A DNA stretch of 64,000 nt from Lindgomyces ingoldianus (GCF_010093535.1 NW_022985173.1:539919-603918); one strand, 5' to 3'. Positions 20,819 through 32,949 are shown, counted from the stretch's first letter. The notes: generated by a model from the letters alone, not told the origin. Translations and numbers: made by a program.

Positions 20819-21477
20819 TCACCATAACTCCCAAAATATCTGATTCACAGCCACACGAAGCAGCCTCAAAGCGCCCACTTCATCCCTCCCCAAATCACCA
20901 TGGGCGACTGGGTGCCAAGAGCCGTCCATGTCTTCGATGAGGACAGCAGGCTCCCAGTAGTCTGGGTTGGTGTGCGTGGATTCAACTTGATAGCAGACGT
21001 TACGTCTAGAATATACGCGCCCGAAGTCCCCTGCGGAGTTGGAGTCAGCGAGCGTGGAGGCCGCCCGGATGAGCAGCTGGGATTCTTTACGAAGGAGGCG
21101 TCTTTAGGTTCTTGATGAGTAGGAATTCTTGGTTCTCAAGACGCAGGTTATCAGGAATACTAGAGTCTTGAGGCGGGCGCTGAGGCCGAGACTGACGTTG
21201 AGATTGAGGCTGTGGCCGTGGTTGAGACTTGAGCACCGCTCTGGCGGGAGGTCGATGGACAGAGAGGTAAGTCTTTAGATGGTGTAGCTGTTTCAGAAAC
21301 CAAAGATAAAGTGATTTGACCCTCCGTCTCGCAGAACCAATGACGCGTCTCTGGCGTTCCATCCCTTCTGAAGGTAGTTAAAATGGATTCTTCAACGAAT
21401 AGGTGAACAAGTGAAGATAATTCGCGTGTCACAAAAGTTCTTAGAGGGGTCCGAACGAGAAGAGGCCAGAAGTCCAC
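20819..21477 (-). pseudogene. Unrecognised gene with an apparent frameshift
   Basis: On the minus strand a Pro/Gln-rich frame (QPRPQPQSQRQSRPQRPPQD at about 21230-21170) runs into a coiled-coil-like stretch NLRLENQEFLLIKNLK near 21100, then hits a stop. The next frame continues at once with LLRKESQLLIRAASTLADSN and NPDYWEPAVLIEDMDGSWHP and ends IFWELW at 20819. A one-base shift between 21080 and 21105 would join them into one heptad-like helix. No clean intron fits the junction. The 5' end (from about 21477) is uncertain because several frames are open and the obvious start codons are weak. I do not recognise the family. A sequencing error or a real lesion would both explain the break. Confidence 0.5.
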
Positions 21478-21737
21478 ACATTTACCGTGTCGTTATCATT
21501 CATTTGTCTCCTTTTCCGAGCAAAACGCGAGTCCAAGCGGCGGTCGACTGAGAATACACACCAAAAAAAATTTCACTGGCGATTCGCGGATACAACAAAT
21601 CTGAACACCCTGCCTCTTCCAACCGCAATTCCCTCTGAGCCTATGATGATCCCAAATCTTCGATTCGCAAAATACCACTACCATGGTAGGTGTGCGGCTC
21701 AATCTAACATAAACTCCCCCCATCGCATTTCATCCAT

Positions 21738-22702
21738 CTACTTCGTATCCCAAATAATCTCCCGCTCGTACTTCCGCATCAAAAACCCCGTCGGATCCTT
21801 CTCCTTCACATGTGCCCAAGCCCCCGCAAAATGTATCACAAACATGGCCTTCTGCCAACTCTTCGACAAATTGTCATTACACAGGATCTCTTCAGGGAAT
21901 GCGTTGATTTTATACTGTGATATCCTCATCGCATGCTTCGTCAGCGGTCCTTCCAGTTTCAGGTAATCGCGCATCGACTCCTGGTCGTTCAAATTGTCTT
22001 TTCCTTCGAGGAGGGTCGTGTCATGGAGCGCGCTGACGCCAACGAGGAAAGCCCAGGCGCGCGCTTTGTGGCGCGCACGATGAAGGAGCCGTCATTGAGT
22101 CCGTTACTGTGGTCCTAGTCAGCCCAGGGCACATCTCTATCCGAGCTCGAGCTCAACACGCACCAGTCGTCGGTGAGCAGAACGTCGATCTCCTCCGGCG
22201 CAGTAACGTTGGATAAACTGTCATGTATGATATCCTCAACCCGGGTCGTCGTGTTCGTAAACAGCGTATCGAAATCAATCCACCAGACCCAGTCGTGCTT
22301 GCCGCCGTCGATGACGCGCTGTATCATGTCCCATTTCATTTATGTTGTGCCGCGCGTTGCGTGGGACTCGTAGTCAACGAAAAGATCGTACCCGTGCCAC
22401 TTTGCGTAGACTGAATCGCAATGAGAAGATTAGCAGCATTACTAGACGGTGCGGGGATCTGCGATTGCGGACATACAGGATTTGTTCATGAGCGAGAGAT
22501 GGATGTACGATTTCTCAGACGTGACACCCGTCACTATCGCGATGCGAGGCGGCCCTGAATATACCTCCGGAGAGGAGATCGGAGAGGCCTGCGCAGGCGA
22601 AGAATATACATATTGTCGGTTGGATGAAGAAAAGACCAAAACCAAACACACTACAACTAGACATAGGCCCATGGTCCTGAAAGAACGAGCGCCGACGATC
22701 AT
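21738..22702 (-). pseudogene. GT34 galactosyl/mannosyltransferase (GMA12/MNN10 family), broken
   Basis: Three minus-strand exons are readable: 22702-22477, 22411-22164 and 22106-21738, with introns GTATGT...TTCAG (65 bp) and GTGCGT...CACAG (57 bp). The N-terminus has a signal-anchor (LCLVVVCLVLVF), fitting a type II Golgi membrane protein. Family motifs follow: PRIAIVTGVTSEKSYIHLS, then YAKWHGYDLF, VWWIDFDTLFTNT with the DxD metal site, the LTDDC-NGLNDGSF junction across the second intron, and VIHFAGAWAHVKEKDPTG near the end. Such enzymes add galactose or mannose to glycoproteins in the Golgi. Three lesions break it: an extra T in a T5 run at 22379-22384, a TAA at 22340-22342 where an aromatic codon is expected, and a one-base loss near 22065. 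It is a recent pseudogene or an error-rich assembly. Confidence 0.85.
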
Positions 22703-23558
22703 ATTGAAGAAGGACTTGAACTAAGAGACGGAACTAAAAGAGGGACTTAACGAGACTGTGAAGCTTGCAAGCACAGGACGATGGAGATACTTAACCAAAG
22801 CGATACTTTTTTTGCAACGCGCGGTCTCCAACGCGACGTACCTTCCCCTTACTTCAAACTATCGTCCAGCCCACAATAATTTTCCATTTTATGCATGGCT
22901 TTGCTTTTGATCGTGTTGAAAAGAACATAAAATTCTCCAACTGTCCAGACGCCTTTCGCTAACCCTCTCGCCAGAACATGACCGGCGGAAAAAGCACAGT
23001 CTCGCCTCCCTTTTCTCTCCCGAAAATGTGCTTCCGAAGCTACGACTGAGAAGAACGCCGGGAATGAATCAAGCGAAAAGAGAAACTGAAAACGTGAAAG
23101 GAGAAAACCGGCACTGCCGACTTAAAGTAGGAGTTGTCGATTCAGTAACTGGGCTACTTACTTTGGGACTTAGACTAATCGCTTGTGTGGATCTCGGGCC
23201 AGCGAAACCCCCTTCAGAGATCAGTCGTCGCCTCCGTTACATATCTGAAGAGTGAGATGCTTTCGCGAACTCTTCCCACGAGTTGAAGTTGTAGTACAAG
23301 GTTTTGGTCGCGGTAGAGGTTGAGGGTAAATGGCCGCTGCGGTTGTCCAGTCCGCTTAGTAAGCCGCCTTTTACTACAAGTCCATCCATTGATCGCTACT
23401 CGATTAGAGCAAGAAGACTGATGATTAGGACATTGCCATTAGGATCCAAGTGGCCTTCATACTACTAACTTTCCTGAAGTCGAACGTACAACGCACCTGA
23501 ACTAAGCAACCCCAGACATGGCACGTGTCTCCGCGCTGTAGTACCAACATCTTTAGGC
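22703..23558. other. No gene seen
   Basis: Unique-looking sequence with normal base composition. An open frame at 23028-23255 lacks motifs. It may hold the promoter of the GT34 pseudogene (minus strand). Confidence 0.45.
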
Positions 23559-23954
23559 ATGTCAATGGGACATTCTATTCCAGACACGGGGCTTCATACT
23601 GTCAACTACACTTCCAATATCCCTAGGTTCACCAGGCGCATTCTCCACACCCGCAACTGCCGTTCATCAGCACCACCCAGGCTCTCCACACCCCCAGATT
23701 ATCCCGCATACACACAACAAATCTCCAGCACGAGCCCAGTCTTCTACAACACGTTGCCATTGCCCAGCTATAAGCCCAGAACTCTCTCAAATGAAGCCTC
23801 CTTGGTTCCAAACCAACCGCCATCAAGCTCCGTCTTGACTCCCGAATCCGATATCGACGGTAAAATCAGGCCACTTTACCCATGGGAGGGGTTTTCCAGA
23901 GCAGCACTTTTAGATTTTCAGAGCAGAAAATGCCAAGACTGTACCAAGCCCTGA
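23559..23954 (+). CDS. Small Ser/Thr/Pro-rich hypothetical protein, ends inside a TIR element
   Basis: A 131-codon frame from ATG 23559. The body is rich in Ser, Thr and Pro (for example PRLSTPPDYPAYTQQISS and PPSSSVLTPESDIDGK) and looks disordered. The last 24 codons lie inside the left arm of a TIR element starting at 23884. If the element is skipped at the shared ttac, the frame continues past 24349 for about 35 codons (SHSKKSVPWPEHS). So this may be a gene disrupted by the element, or a chance ORF. No homology was recognised. Confidence 0.35.
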   Translation: MSMGHSIPDTGLHTVNYTSNIPRFTRRILHTRNCRSSAPPRLSTPPDYPAYTQQISSTSPVFYNTLPLPSYKPRTLSNEASLVPNQPPSSSVLTPESDIDGKIRPLYPWEGFSRAALLDFQSRKCQDCTKP

Positions 23955-24344
23955 AAAACGTCTGTGCGGGCCCCTAATACCAGCCACACCCCATCAAAAT
24001 CTGACGTTTTAGCAGAAAACTGGCAGAAAACTCGCGTAAATTTAGATAACACACTGTGATTTGTAGAACTAAGCTCTAGAATTATTCTACAGATCTATGT
24101 ACAACAGTACGGCCTAGCTAAACAGGCAGCCCTAGCTACAATAAGCAACTAAATGTAGCCCTGTTTAAGGCGGTAAGGGCGGTGGCCAAGGCGGTAAGGC
24201 CCACTTACAAAGGTGGTGGCCATGTGGTGGGGGCGTGGCTAAGCCGACAGCTAAACCAATAAGAGGCCGCAGCCGCTGTGGCTTAACAGTCTTGGCATTT
24301 TCTGCTCCGAAAGTCTAAAAGTGCTGCTCCGGAAAACCCCTCCC
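23884..24344. mobile_element. TIR element (MITE), 461 bp
   Basis: Left arm 23884-23942 and right arm 24286-24344 are inverted repeats of about 59 bp beginning gggaggggttttcc. The interior has no ORF. A clean target duplication is not seen: ttac occurs just outside both ends, but four extra bases (ccat) sit on the left. The superfamily is therefore open. Confidence 0.75.
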
Positions 24345-24573
24345 TTACAGTCATTCCAAAAAGTCTGTCCCATGGCCTGAGCACTCGCTTATGAGCTCAG
24401 GGGACTCGGAAAAATCCCCCCCACCCAAATTAGTACTGCAGGCCTTTCCCTGACCCCTAACCACGCATCTAGAGCTCTAGAAAAGCCTAAAAAATCCTTT
24501 ATTATTTAATTTTAACGCTACAGCTCCTTCTTAATTAGGTAATTAACAACAGCCTACTAAGATAAGCTAGTCC
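24345..24573. other. Short unique/AT-rich flank
   Basis: Marks the transition from the gene island to the RIP-damaged block. Before the insertion of gypsy element 1 it would have been continuous with 31752 onward. Confidence 0.5.
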
Positions 24574-24578
24574 TTTTG

Positions 24579-24896
24579 TGTCACGATTGTGCACGAGTAA
24601 GGTTATAGAGCTTCACAGAGGTCTAGTTCAATTACTACGTGAGGTATTATAGTAGGTACAAGACGTTGTGTAAGGAATAAGAAAGTTTAAAAGGAAATTA
24701 GTAATTAAATACTTAGCTTAAAAGTTTAAGCGCTTTAGGTATAAATTAAGCCTATTCTAGGTTTAGTTAGTGTTAAGGCAGTTTATGCTTAAGTTTATAT
24801 CTATATTATGTTATGTTTATGTTAGACGTGCACTAATAATACTCTAGTACACGTCTAATACAGTTATGTCTAAGATCTAGGGAGGATACTATAACA
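24579..24896 (-). repeat. LTR of gypsy element 1 (left)
   Basis: 318 bp, TGTCACGATTGTGC...ACTATAACA on the plus strand. Compared with the right LTR, the differences are C/T and G/A transitions. Confidence 0.92.
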
Positions 24897-24969
24897 GTAC
24901 CCCCCCCCTTATTAAGAAGGGAATCCTTTACATTAGTAGTTTTAGCATTAGGTTGTCTTTATTAGAGTA

Positions 24970-26809
24970 ACATGGTCCACAAGCGAATGTTCAACACAAG
25001 CGAGTGTTCTGCCCCACCACCAAAACGCAGCTAACCTACTACTAACTGCGATGCATTAACAACTATATAATTAATTATCTTTAAAAGAGGCTAGAATTAA
25101 CCTAGCTATTTAAGCTTTTAATAGAGACACGTCTTTAACTAAGAGGCGCGCTGCAGCACTTTATAATGTTAATTAAATAGCTCTCTGCTAACAACGCGCA
25201 GGGATAACTATGCAACGCAACTGTATAGCTAACAACAAGAAGCTTACAAAGCTAGAAAAGGAGGTAATTATTAAGCATATACTTAATCTAGATTCCTAAG
25301 GATTTGCGCCTACTCTAGGTGCTGTACAAGAGATGGCTAACAGGCTTCTTACTAAGCGCAGCGCTCTACTAGCAGGTATTAACTAGCTATCTAACTTTGT
25401 TGCCTATACACTAGCAGTTAAAACTTACCTTAGCTAACTATATAATTACTAATAAGCAAAATGCAAAGATTTAGTAATTATAAGTAAGTAGTTTAAGCTT
25501 ATAAAGGCTACATAATTAAAGTATAGAATTATAGATTAGGACATGTATAATTTTAACAAGACAAGCTTTTAAATAGGGGTTATATTAAGCTAAATAGTTA
25601 TTATAGGCACAGATAGACATAATTAGCTAAAGGCTATACAGCTAGGTAACTGTAAATAAGTGACAGTTATTACAGGCATTAACGCAGATAAGTAGGCAAT
25701 ACCTCTATACATAATCTTTAAAAGCAAGCATCACCTATCTACCTAGTATAAAGATAAAGATATACTAAAAGACTAGGCTATTAGTGTTAGCAACAACAGC
25801 TAGATAACTAATAAACATAGAATTACATAGCTAGAGCACTTTAATCTGCATATAAAAGATTACTTAGTAGGCTTATAGTAGCTACTTATTTTTAATAGCT
25901 ATAAAAGCTATTACTTTATTAAATTCTTAGAGCTCTGCAAGTAGAGGCGTATTATAGCGCTCTATATGCCAGCACACGCGTCACATATTCTACAGCTGCT
26001 TAACGTTAGCTGCTTTTTGCTGTTAAAGCGCGTGTATAGTACTAAGATTAGCTAGTTAATCTACTACTAGATTAACTATATTAATAAGCTAACCTTTCTA
26101 CTAGCCTTTAAAGCAGCATTTAGTTGCTTAATTATAATAGATAATATCTGCGCAGGCTTTAAAGCTATAGGACTAGTCTTATTTAACCTAAAGCTAGTGC
26201 TTTTAAAGCTTAATATACAGCTACCTAATTAGCTAGCTACTCTACTACTAAATACTGCCTAGGAGGCTTAAACACCTAGTAATTTTTATAAAGTTAAGGC
26301 TTAGTTAACTCTACTATATAATTAAATTTAAAGGCATTAAAATTTATCTTTTTTTACTATACTTAATTTAGCAAAGTAGCTAAGTAAGGGCGCTACTAAG
26401 ATAGCTTATGTTACTGTTCTATAGCGTAATTAAGCAGCTACCCTAGAGAGGGCCTATAAGGCAGCCACAAAGCGTAAGCAGCGTAAAAAAAAGTAAATTT
26501 AAAAAGAAAGAACTCTAATAAGTTATTAAGGCTTTAAGTTAAGTACTTAGAAGCTTACTAGTATAGCAGAAAGTAGCAAAATGCCTTAGAAAGAGTTAAC
26601 TGCTAAAAGCAGCGCAGCGCGCGCACAGCGCTGCAAGCGCTGCAACAAGCCTAGGCATAACTCTTATACATGTAAGAATATTAAATAATTCTATAGTAGT
26701 TTATTTTATATAGTATATTTTTACATTGTTAAATTAATAGTCTTTAAAGTTAAATTTAGTAGTAGGGCAGAACACTCGCTTGTGTTGAACATTTGCTTGT
26801 GGACCATGT
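24970..26809 (+). mobile_element. Fot1/pogo-type DNA transposon, RIP-dead, nested
   Basis: 1840 bp with inverted repeats of about 43 bp starting ACATGGTCCACAAGCGAA and a TA duplication (24968-24969, 26810-26811). The uninterrupted site is visible in the sister gypsy at about 53957. The plus-strand transposase is recognisable through the damage: DMYNFNKTSF at about 25540 stands for the catalytic YNFDETGF of pogo/Fot1 DDE transposases, followed by KAIQLGNC, IPLYIIFKSKHHLST, LLIFNSYKSYYFIKF (second catalytic Asp now Asn) and LYMPAHASHILQLLNV. Many TGG and CAG codons have become TAG. It is not functional. Confidence 0.93.
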
Positions 26810-27686
26810 TATAGGTTTAGTTTAGATAGGTATTAGGCATAGAATTAGGTTACTATAGAGTTCTTTTATAAGGCTTCTACAGGTTTCTATAACAGTTTGT
26901 TGTATCTAGTTTATTTTATAAAGTATTTATAGATATGTTTTTTTTATTAAACTAGATCTATTTAACATCTTCTATAACATATTTTAGTTTATTATTTATA
27001 ATAATAAGTTTAGGTAGCAGGTTTAGCTGTCTAAGTAGATAGTTAAATTTAGAGGCTACTTAGCGCAGCAATAATACATAGAACATAGGGTGTATCTTTA
27101 TGCTGTTAGGTAGGATTAATTAGTAAGCATGCAATAAGACTATATAGGCTACTATAAAGGGGCTAAAGTTCTTCTAATTAAGTTTTTTTAATTATTAGTT
27201 TATTTAAATATTTCTAGTGTCTAGCTAGACCTTCTTGCTAGCTGCATACGCAGGGGTAGGAGTTTAAAATTAGTTTATATACTTTTGTTAAAAAGCTTAA
27301 GCTTATATAAGCTTTTTATAAACATATTTAAATATATTTTAGATTTTATTAATAAGTCTATTTATATCTATTACTTATACAGATTAATAAGTTAGTTAGG
27401 GGGTATTTATAAGTAGTTTAAATTTTATTTAAAAGTAGTATTTATAGTTTGCTAAAAATAAGAATACTTATGTTAATTTAAATATTGTGTTATTAGCTTT
27501 AAACTATGCTATAGCTAACTATTTTACCTAGTTATCCTACTAGTAGTTTATGTACACTTATAAGACTTATTTTATTATAGTGTTTATGTTTTTAGTCTAG
27601 CTATTAGTCTTTAGGTAAAAAGCTATAGATAGATAGAGGATAATTTAGAGCTGTTTATAGAGTTTATTCTAGAAGGCTAAAACAAA

Positions 27687-27986
27687 NNNNNNNNNNNNNN
27701 NNNNNNNNNNNNNNNNNNNNNNNNNNNNNNNNNNNNNNNNNNNNNNNNNNNNNNNNNNNNNNNNNNNNNNNNNNNNNNNNNNNNNNNNNNNNNNNNNNNN
27801 NNNNNNNNNNNNNNNNNNNNNNNNNNNNNNNNNNNNNNNNNNNNNNNNNNNNNNNNNNNNNNNNNNNNNNNNNNNNNNNNNNNNNNNNNNNNNNNNNNNN
27901 NNNNNNNNNNNNNNNNNNNNNNNNNNNNNNNNNNNNNNNNNNNNNNNNNNNNNNNNNNNNNNNNNNNNNNNNNNNNNNNNNNNNNN
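27687..27986. other. Assembly gap (300 N)
   Basis: Lies inside gypsy element 1. The same interval in the sister copy (54837-55472) is 636 bp, so the 300-N size is a placeholder that is too small. Confidence 0.95.
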
Positions 27987-30900
27987 TAGCTTAAGTTAGA
28001 GTAAAGTTTAGTGTTAAGCTTTTTACACTTTTTTCTAAGCAAGGACGTCTTAGGATTGCCTTATAAAGGCATTTAGTTTCCCTCTGTTTTAACTAGAATA
28101 ATAAGTAATCTTAAAATTAAAATAAAACAGGTATTTAGACTAATAAGCTTATTAGTAGCTAAGTTATTTTATAGTTATAAAGTACTGCAAGTTCTTATAG
28201 TTAGATAAGACCTATATTAGATGCGCTGCACTTTCTAGTTTAGGTTGCTATTATTTAAAGTAGTGTACTATAGTAAGTAATTTTTTGTTATAGATCTTAT
28301 AATTACCTTCTGCAGGACTTATTTTTTTTAAAAAGTATATAATAGGCCTAATAGTCCTGTCTAGCTTAGTCTAGAAGAGAACTCCTGCTACTATGTAGTC
28401 TAAGGCATTAGCTTCTATAAGTATTAGTAGTTTAAAGTTAAAGTAGTAAAGTATTAAAGCTTTAGTAAAGGCTTTTTTTAGCTAATTAAAGGACTATTAG
28501 TAATTTAAGTTAAAGTTAAATTAAACCCCTTTTTTAGTAAGTGTAATTATAGGGCTTACTAGCTACAAGAAGTTGTTAATAAATTATTAGTAAAAGTTAG
28601 TAAATTTTATAAAAGCTTAAATATCTTTTATGTCTTTTAGGTATTGCTAATTTAGCATAGTCTAAACTTTAATAGGGTCTATTTAGATACTATCTATAAA
28701 GATTACATATTCTAAATATATAACCTTTAATTAGTAAAACTTACATTTATCTACATTAAGTTACAGACCTGCTTCTTCTATAGCCTTTAGCACTAGGCGT
28801 ACATGCTGTTTGTACTCTAAAAGGCTATTACTGTAGATTAGAATATTATTAATATACATAGTGCAAAACACATCTAGGTAGGGTTAAAGTAAGTTGTTTA
28901 TAAAATGTTAAAAAGTACTAGGCGTGTTAGCTAAGCTAAAGGGCATTACTAAGTACTTAAATAGTCTATATTAGGTTTAAAACACTATTAGCTACTTATT
29001 ACTCTTTGCTATTCTTAGCTTATTAAAGGCAGTAATAATATCTAACTTTATAAAATACTTTACTTTACTTAGTTAGCTTAAAGTTTTTTATAAAAAAGAA
29101 ATTAAGTATTAGTTTTTAATAGTAACAGCATTTAGTTCTTAGTAGTTAACATAGAATTAAAGCCTACCTCTAAGTTTCTTTATAAATAGTATAAGTAACA
29201 CTACTAGTAAGAAGCTAGCTTAAATAAACTTTTTTTTTAAGTTTTTATTAAAGTATTTTTAAAGCACTTTTAATTTATTTAGTAACATTCTATATAGTAG
29301 CCTATAACTAGGTTGTTTGCTAGGCTTAAAAGCTATTTAGTAATTATACAGATATTATATTAAAAGCTTATTAAACTTATTTTAGAAAAAGATATATAAT
29401 AAGTTATAGTAGTTTTAAAAGACTATTATTCTTAGGTTAGTGTGTTTTTAGAGAGCTAAAGCTTAGTCTATATTAGAAATTATAACTATATAGATTTTAT
29501 AATCTAGTTATTAAGCTAGAGTTATAAATAGAGCAGGTCTTATATAGCAGATGTCTATCTACTGTTTAAGTCCTAGTTTATGTCTAAATTAAGTAGGTAA
29601 AAGTTCTTTAAAAGCTTTCTTTTCTTTAGGTTTAAATAGTTATTAAATTATTTTATAAAGCTTATTTTAGTAAAAAGCCTAGCTTATTAGCCTTACTTAA
29701 GTAGTTTTTTTCTAGGTTATTAAAAAGTAGGTCTAAAAACTTTCTATATTAAGTGCTATTTAGGTGTTATTTAGGTGTAAGTGTAAGTATATATTTTAGC
29801 ATTAAAAAAAGTTAAAGTTTAGAACTTACTTTTAGTAATTAAAAGCAACCTTATGCTAATATAGCTATAGTTATTTTAGGATTAAGTTATAATATTCTAT
29901 GTTTATTACATAGAGTTTAATCTGCTCCTTATAGTGTTAGTAAGTAATTATAATAGTTATAGTATAAAAGATAGAACTTTTTTTAAGTTATTTTCTATTA
30001 AATTTAGTTAGGTAAATTATTTAAGTAAGTAGTGTTAATTAAAGATTTAGTTTACATACTAGTTTTTTATTAATATAACTTATACTATTTACTTCTAAGT
30101 TAATAAAAGCTTATATTAAAGCTAATATAGTTTCTTATTATAAATATATAAAAATATTAACTTAGTACTTTTAGTTATTAGTAAAAAACTTAGCCTATAA
30201 GTTAGCAAAGATCTAGTGTTAAATTAGTCCTAAAAAGCAACTTAGCCTTAGAACAAGCCTTTTTATAGGCTCCTACTACTATAGCTGCAGCTATGTTAAA
30301 AGTAGTAAGAAAGATTAAGGCTTAAATATAAGTTAAAGCCCTTATAAAAATAAGATTAAAATAGTAAAAATCTTTAATAAGTACTAGCAGCGCTACTTGC
30401 GCAGACTTAAGAAAAAGAAATAAAGTAGTTTTAAAAAATATAACTATACTTACTATACTTAAAGTATTAACTTTTTTTTTTATAATTTTTATGCTTTTTA
30501 GAACTAACTAGAGCATAATTTAAATTAATTTTTATTATATTAAGGTTTTTATTTATAACTGCACTAGTTTAGAGGCGTATTAGAGCTTATATAAGAAAGA
30601 ACCTTATGTTATTATTATAGGTAGTAATTAGGTTTACATACATGTTAAGGTTGTTTAAAAGGGGTTCTTCTACTATAGCACGTTATAGTTTAGTTAAAAG
30701 GGAGTTATGTAAGGCTATAATTAGACCTATCTTATTTAGGCTTATATTAGATGCAAGTTAGTAGAACTTAGTAAAGTGTAAAGTAAAGCTTTTTTTTTTA
30801 TTATAAAGTGTTTAGGTAACTTAAGGCTATTAACTTTTTATTTAAGTTTTTATAAGTTACTTATAAAAACACTATAAATTAATCTAAGTTAATAATATCC

Positions 30901-31428
30901 TTATTTATTAGTAAGTTAATTAAGGCTGTTATATTATAGTTAAGTTAAAAGTAAGTATATAGTAACTAAAAGTATTTAAAGAGGAATTAGTTTATGTTTT
31001 CTTTAAGTTTATATTAAAGCTTATGTAAAAAAGAAGGTAGGTTTTTTTATTTTCTATTAAATAGTAAAGGATTAAAGAGTTAGTTAGATTTTATTACTAA
31101 GTTAAAAAAGTTATAAGTTATAAGTAGTGTTAAGTAAAAAAAAGTTAAGCTATCTCTAGACTTCTAGATAAGCTTTAAAGCTAGTAAGTTTTTAGTTCCT
31201 ACTACTATAATAAAAGTTAAGGCAGAAATAGACTACTTAATAACATAAAGCTATTTTTTAAAGTCTTTTTAAAAAGCTTTAAAGCTTATAATATAGTAGC
31301 TTTTTTATAAAGTAAGCGCTTTTTAAAAAGCTTTTTAGCTTACTTTAATAGCTTAAAGTTATATAAGTACTAAGCTTATTAAATTAGATTTAGAGGCTAT
31401 TCTTAGCTAAGGTTTTAACATAATGTAA

Positions 31429-31746
31429 TGTTATAATTATGCACAAGTAAGGTTATAGAGCTTTACAGAGGTCTAGTTTAATTACTACATAAAGTATTAT
31501 AGTAAGTATAAGACATTATGTAAGAAATAAGAAAGTTTAAAAGAAAATTAGTAATTAAATACTTAGCTTAAAAGTCTAAGCGCTTTAGGTATAAATTAAG
31601 CCTATTTTAGGTTTAGTTAGTGTTAAGGCAGTTTATGCTTAAGTTTATGTCTATGTTGTGTTGTGTTTATGTTAGACATGCACTAATAATACTCTAGTAC
31701 ACGTCTAATACAGTTATGTCTGGGATCCAGGGAGGATACTGTGACA
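31429..31746 (-). repeat. LTR of gypsy element 1 (right)
   Basis: 318 bp, TGTTATAATTATGC...ATACTGTGACA on the plus strand, followed by the duplication TTTTG. Confidence 0.92.
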
Positions 31747-31907
31747 TTTTGTAATAGTTAAAAACGCTCTCTTACTGCTGCTGCTAGCTAATTAGTCTAA
31801 AAACATCTTTCTCTCTAGTTAATAGCTGCTGCTGCTCTTAAGAAAGTTCTTTTATTAGCTTAGCCCTCTTAGTCTCTTTAACTCTTGTAATTTATCTATT
31901 TTTTACA

Positions 31908-32944
31908 GCTAGCTAAGGTTAATAAGGACCTTGTTAAATTAGAGGATAAGAAGCTAGCTAAGTTAGCTGTAAACAATTCTATTATACTATTAGTAGAGGT
32001 TATATAGAGAGAGGTTACAGTAGAGGTACAACAACCTAATGACACAGAGGCGTCACAGAGGTTGCGTTTATTGTTAATAGATAACTAGGTACAGGAAAAC
32101 GCTAGGGATCTGCTAGCACTAAAGTATACAGCTTAATAGCAGGCGTACATCCTAAGGGGCTGCATTAAGGAGATGTTACCTAGCTTCTATACTTATTATC
32201 TCTTTACTAAAGAAAGTAATACTGCTACTCTTTAGCTACAGCTTTAACAGTAGAAGGAAAGAACGCTCTAGAACGCCTAAGCAGCTAGTCCTAGTGTTTG
32301 TAAAGCAACTATAGTAACTAGTAAGGCTACGTACAGTGGTGAAGCTGCTGCTAATGCAGTAGTAATAGAAATCTTTAGTAAAGCTAATATAAAGTCTCTA
32401 GTAAAGATGTTAAAAAATTATTCTAAGAACTACTATTTCTGCTGCAGAATAAAAAAGGAGTAGTTTATAGACATTAAGATAGTTATAACTAAAGCAGTAG
32501 AGCCTTTTATTACTGTAGTAATACTGTTGTCTTAAGCTAGGGCTAAAAAATTAATGTTATCTATTACCTAACGCTAGCTTAATAGCCTTAACAAGCATTT
32601 AGCCTAGCAGAAGATTAGTATAACTTATTAAATTACCTTAACTAATAGATAGCTCTGTTGTAATTCTCTTTATAAGAATAAGAGTAATAAGACTTACTGC
32701 TAAGTGTAGGGTAATAAGGATTGCGTTAATATGCACTACCCTCTAGATAGTAACAACTTGCAATAATAAATAGCTAACATGTAGGCTACTTTACTAAAAG
32801 TAATTTATAATAAACTATCTAAACAAGTTATTATATCTCTTTATAAGCAGAGGAAGCAGAAACTAAAAGCAAAACAGTAAGAAAAGCAAGCACAATCTTC
32901 TCTCTTATCTGCTAGCGTTGCTTTATTACTAATTGCCTAGCTAA
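31908..32944 (+). pseudogene. Unrecognised RIP-damaged ORF, truncated by a gypsy element
   Basis: One plus-strand frame of about 345 codons is open except for roughly two dozen TAA/TAG stops at Gln/Trp-like positions. It reads LAKVNKDLVKLEDKKLAKLA, QRLRLLLIDN, ENARDLLALKYTA, CIKEMLPSFYTYYLFTKES, IEIFSKANIKSLVKMLKNY and NKDCVNMHYPLDSNN. The 3' end is cut by the gypsy LTR at 32950. It was joined upstream to 24345-24573 before gypsy element 1 inserted. RIP implies it was once repeated, so it is probably another transposon or a multicopy gene. I do not recognise the family. Confidence 0.5.
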
Positions 32945-32949
32945 TTAAG

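Larger units (their letters stand above)
24579..31746 (-). mobile_element. Gypsy LTR retrotransposon 1, RIP-dead
   Basis: Full-length element with 318-bp LTRs at both ends and a 5-bp duplication TTTTG (24574-24578, 31747-31751). A polypurine tract (on the minus strand ggggggggtac) adjoins the left LTR, so the coding strand is minus. The reverse transcriptase core is readable at about 28960-28800 as PYLDVFCTMYINNILIYSNS, where YIDD became YINN, followed by QHVRLVLKAIEEAGL, as in Ty3/gypsy pol. Stops TAA/TAG are everywhere. A Fot1-type transposon is nested at 24970-26809. A 300-N gap lies at 27687-27986. The sister copy at 53570-59234 lacks the nested transposon and is complete. Confidence 0.93.

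Noticed and set aside
20900..21115. Plus-strand ORF of 71 codons starting MGDWVPRAVHVF
   Set aside because: The opposite strand has better protein-like sequence (ending IFWELW) over the same bases.
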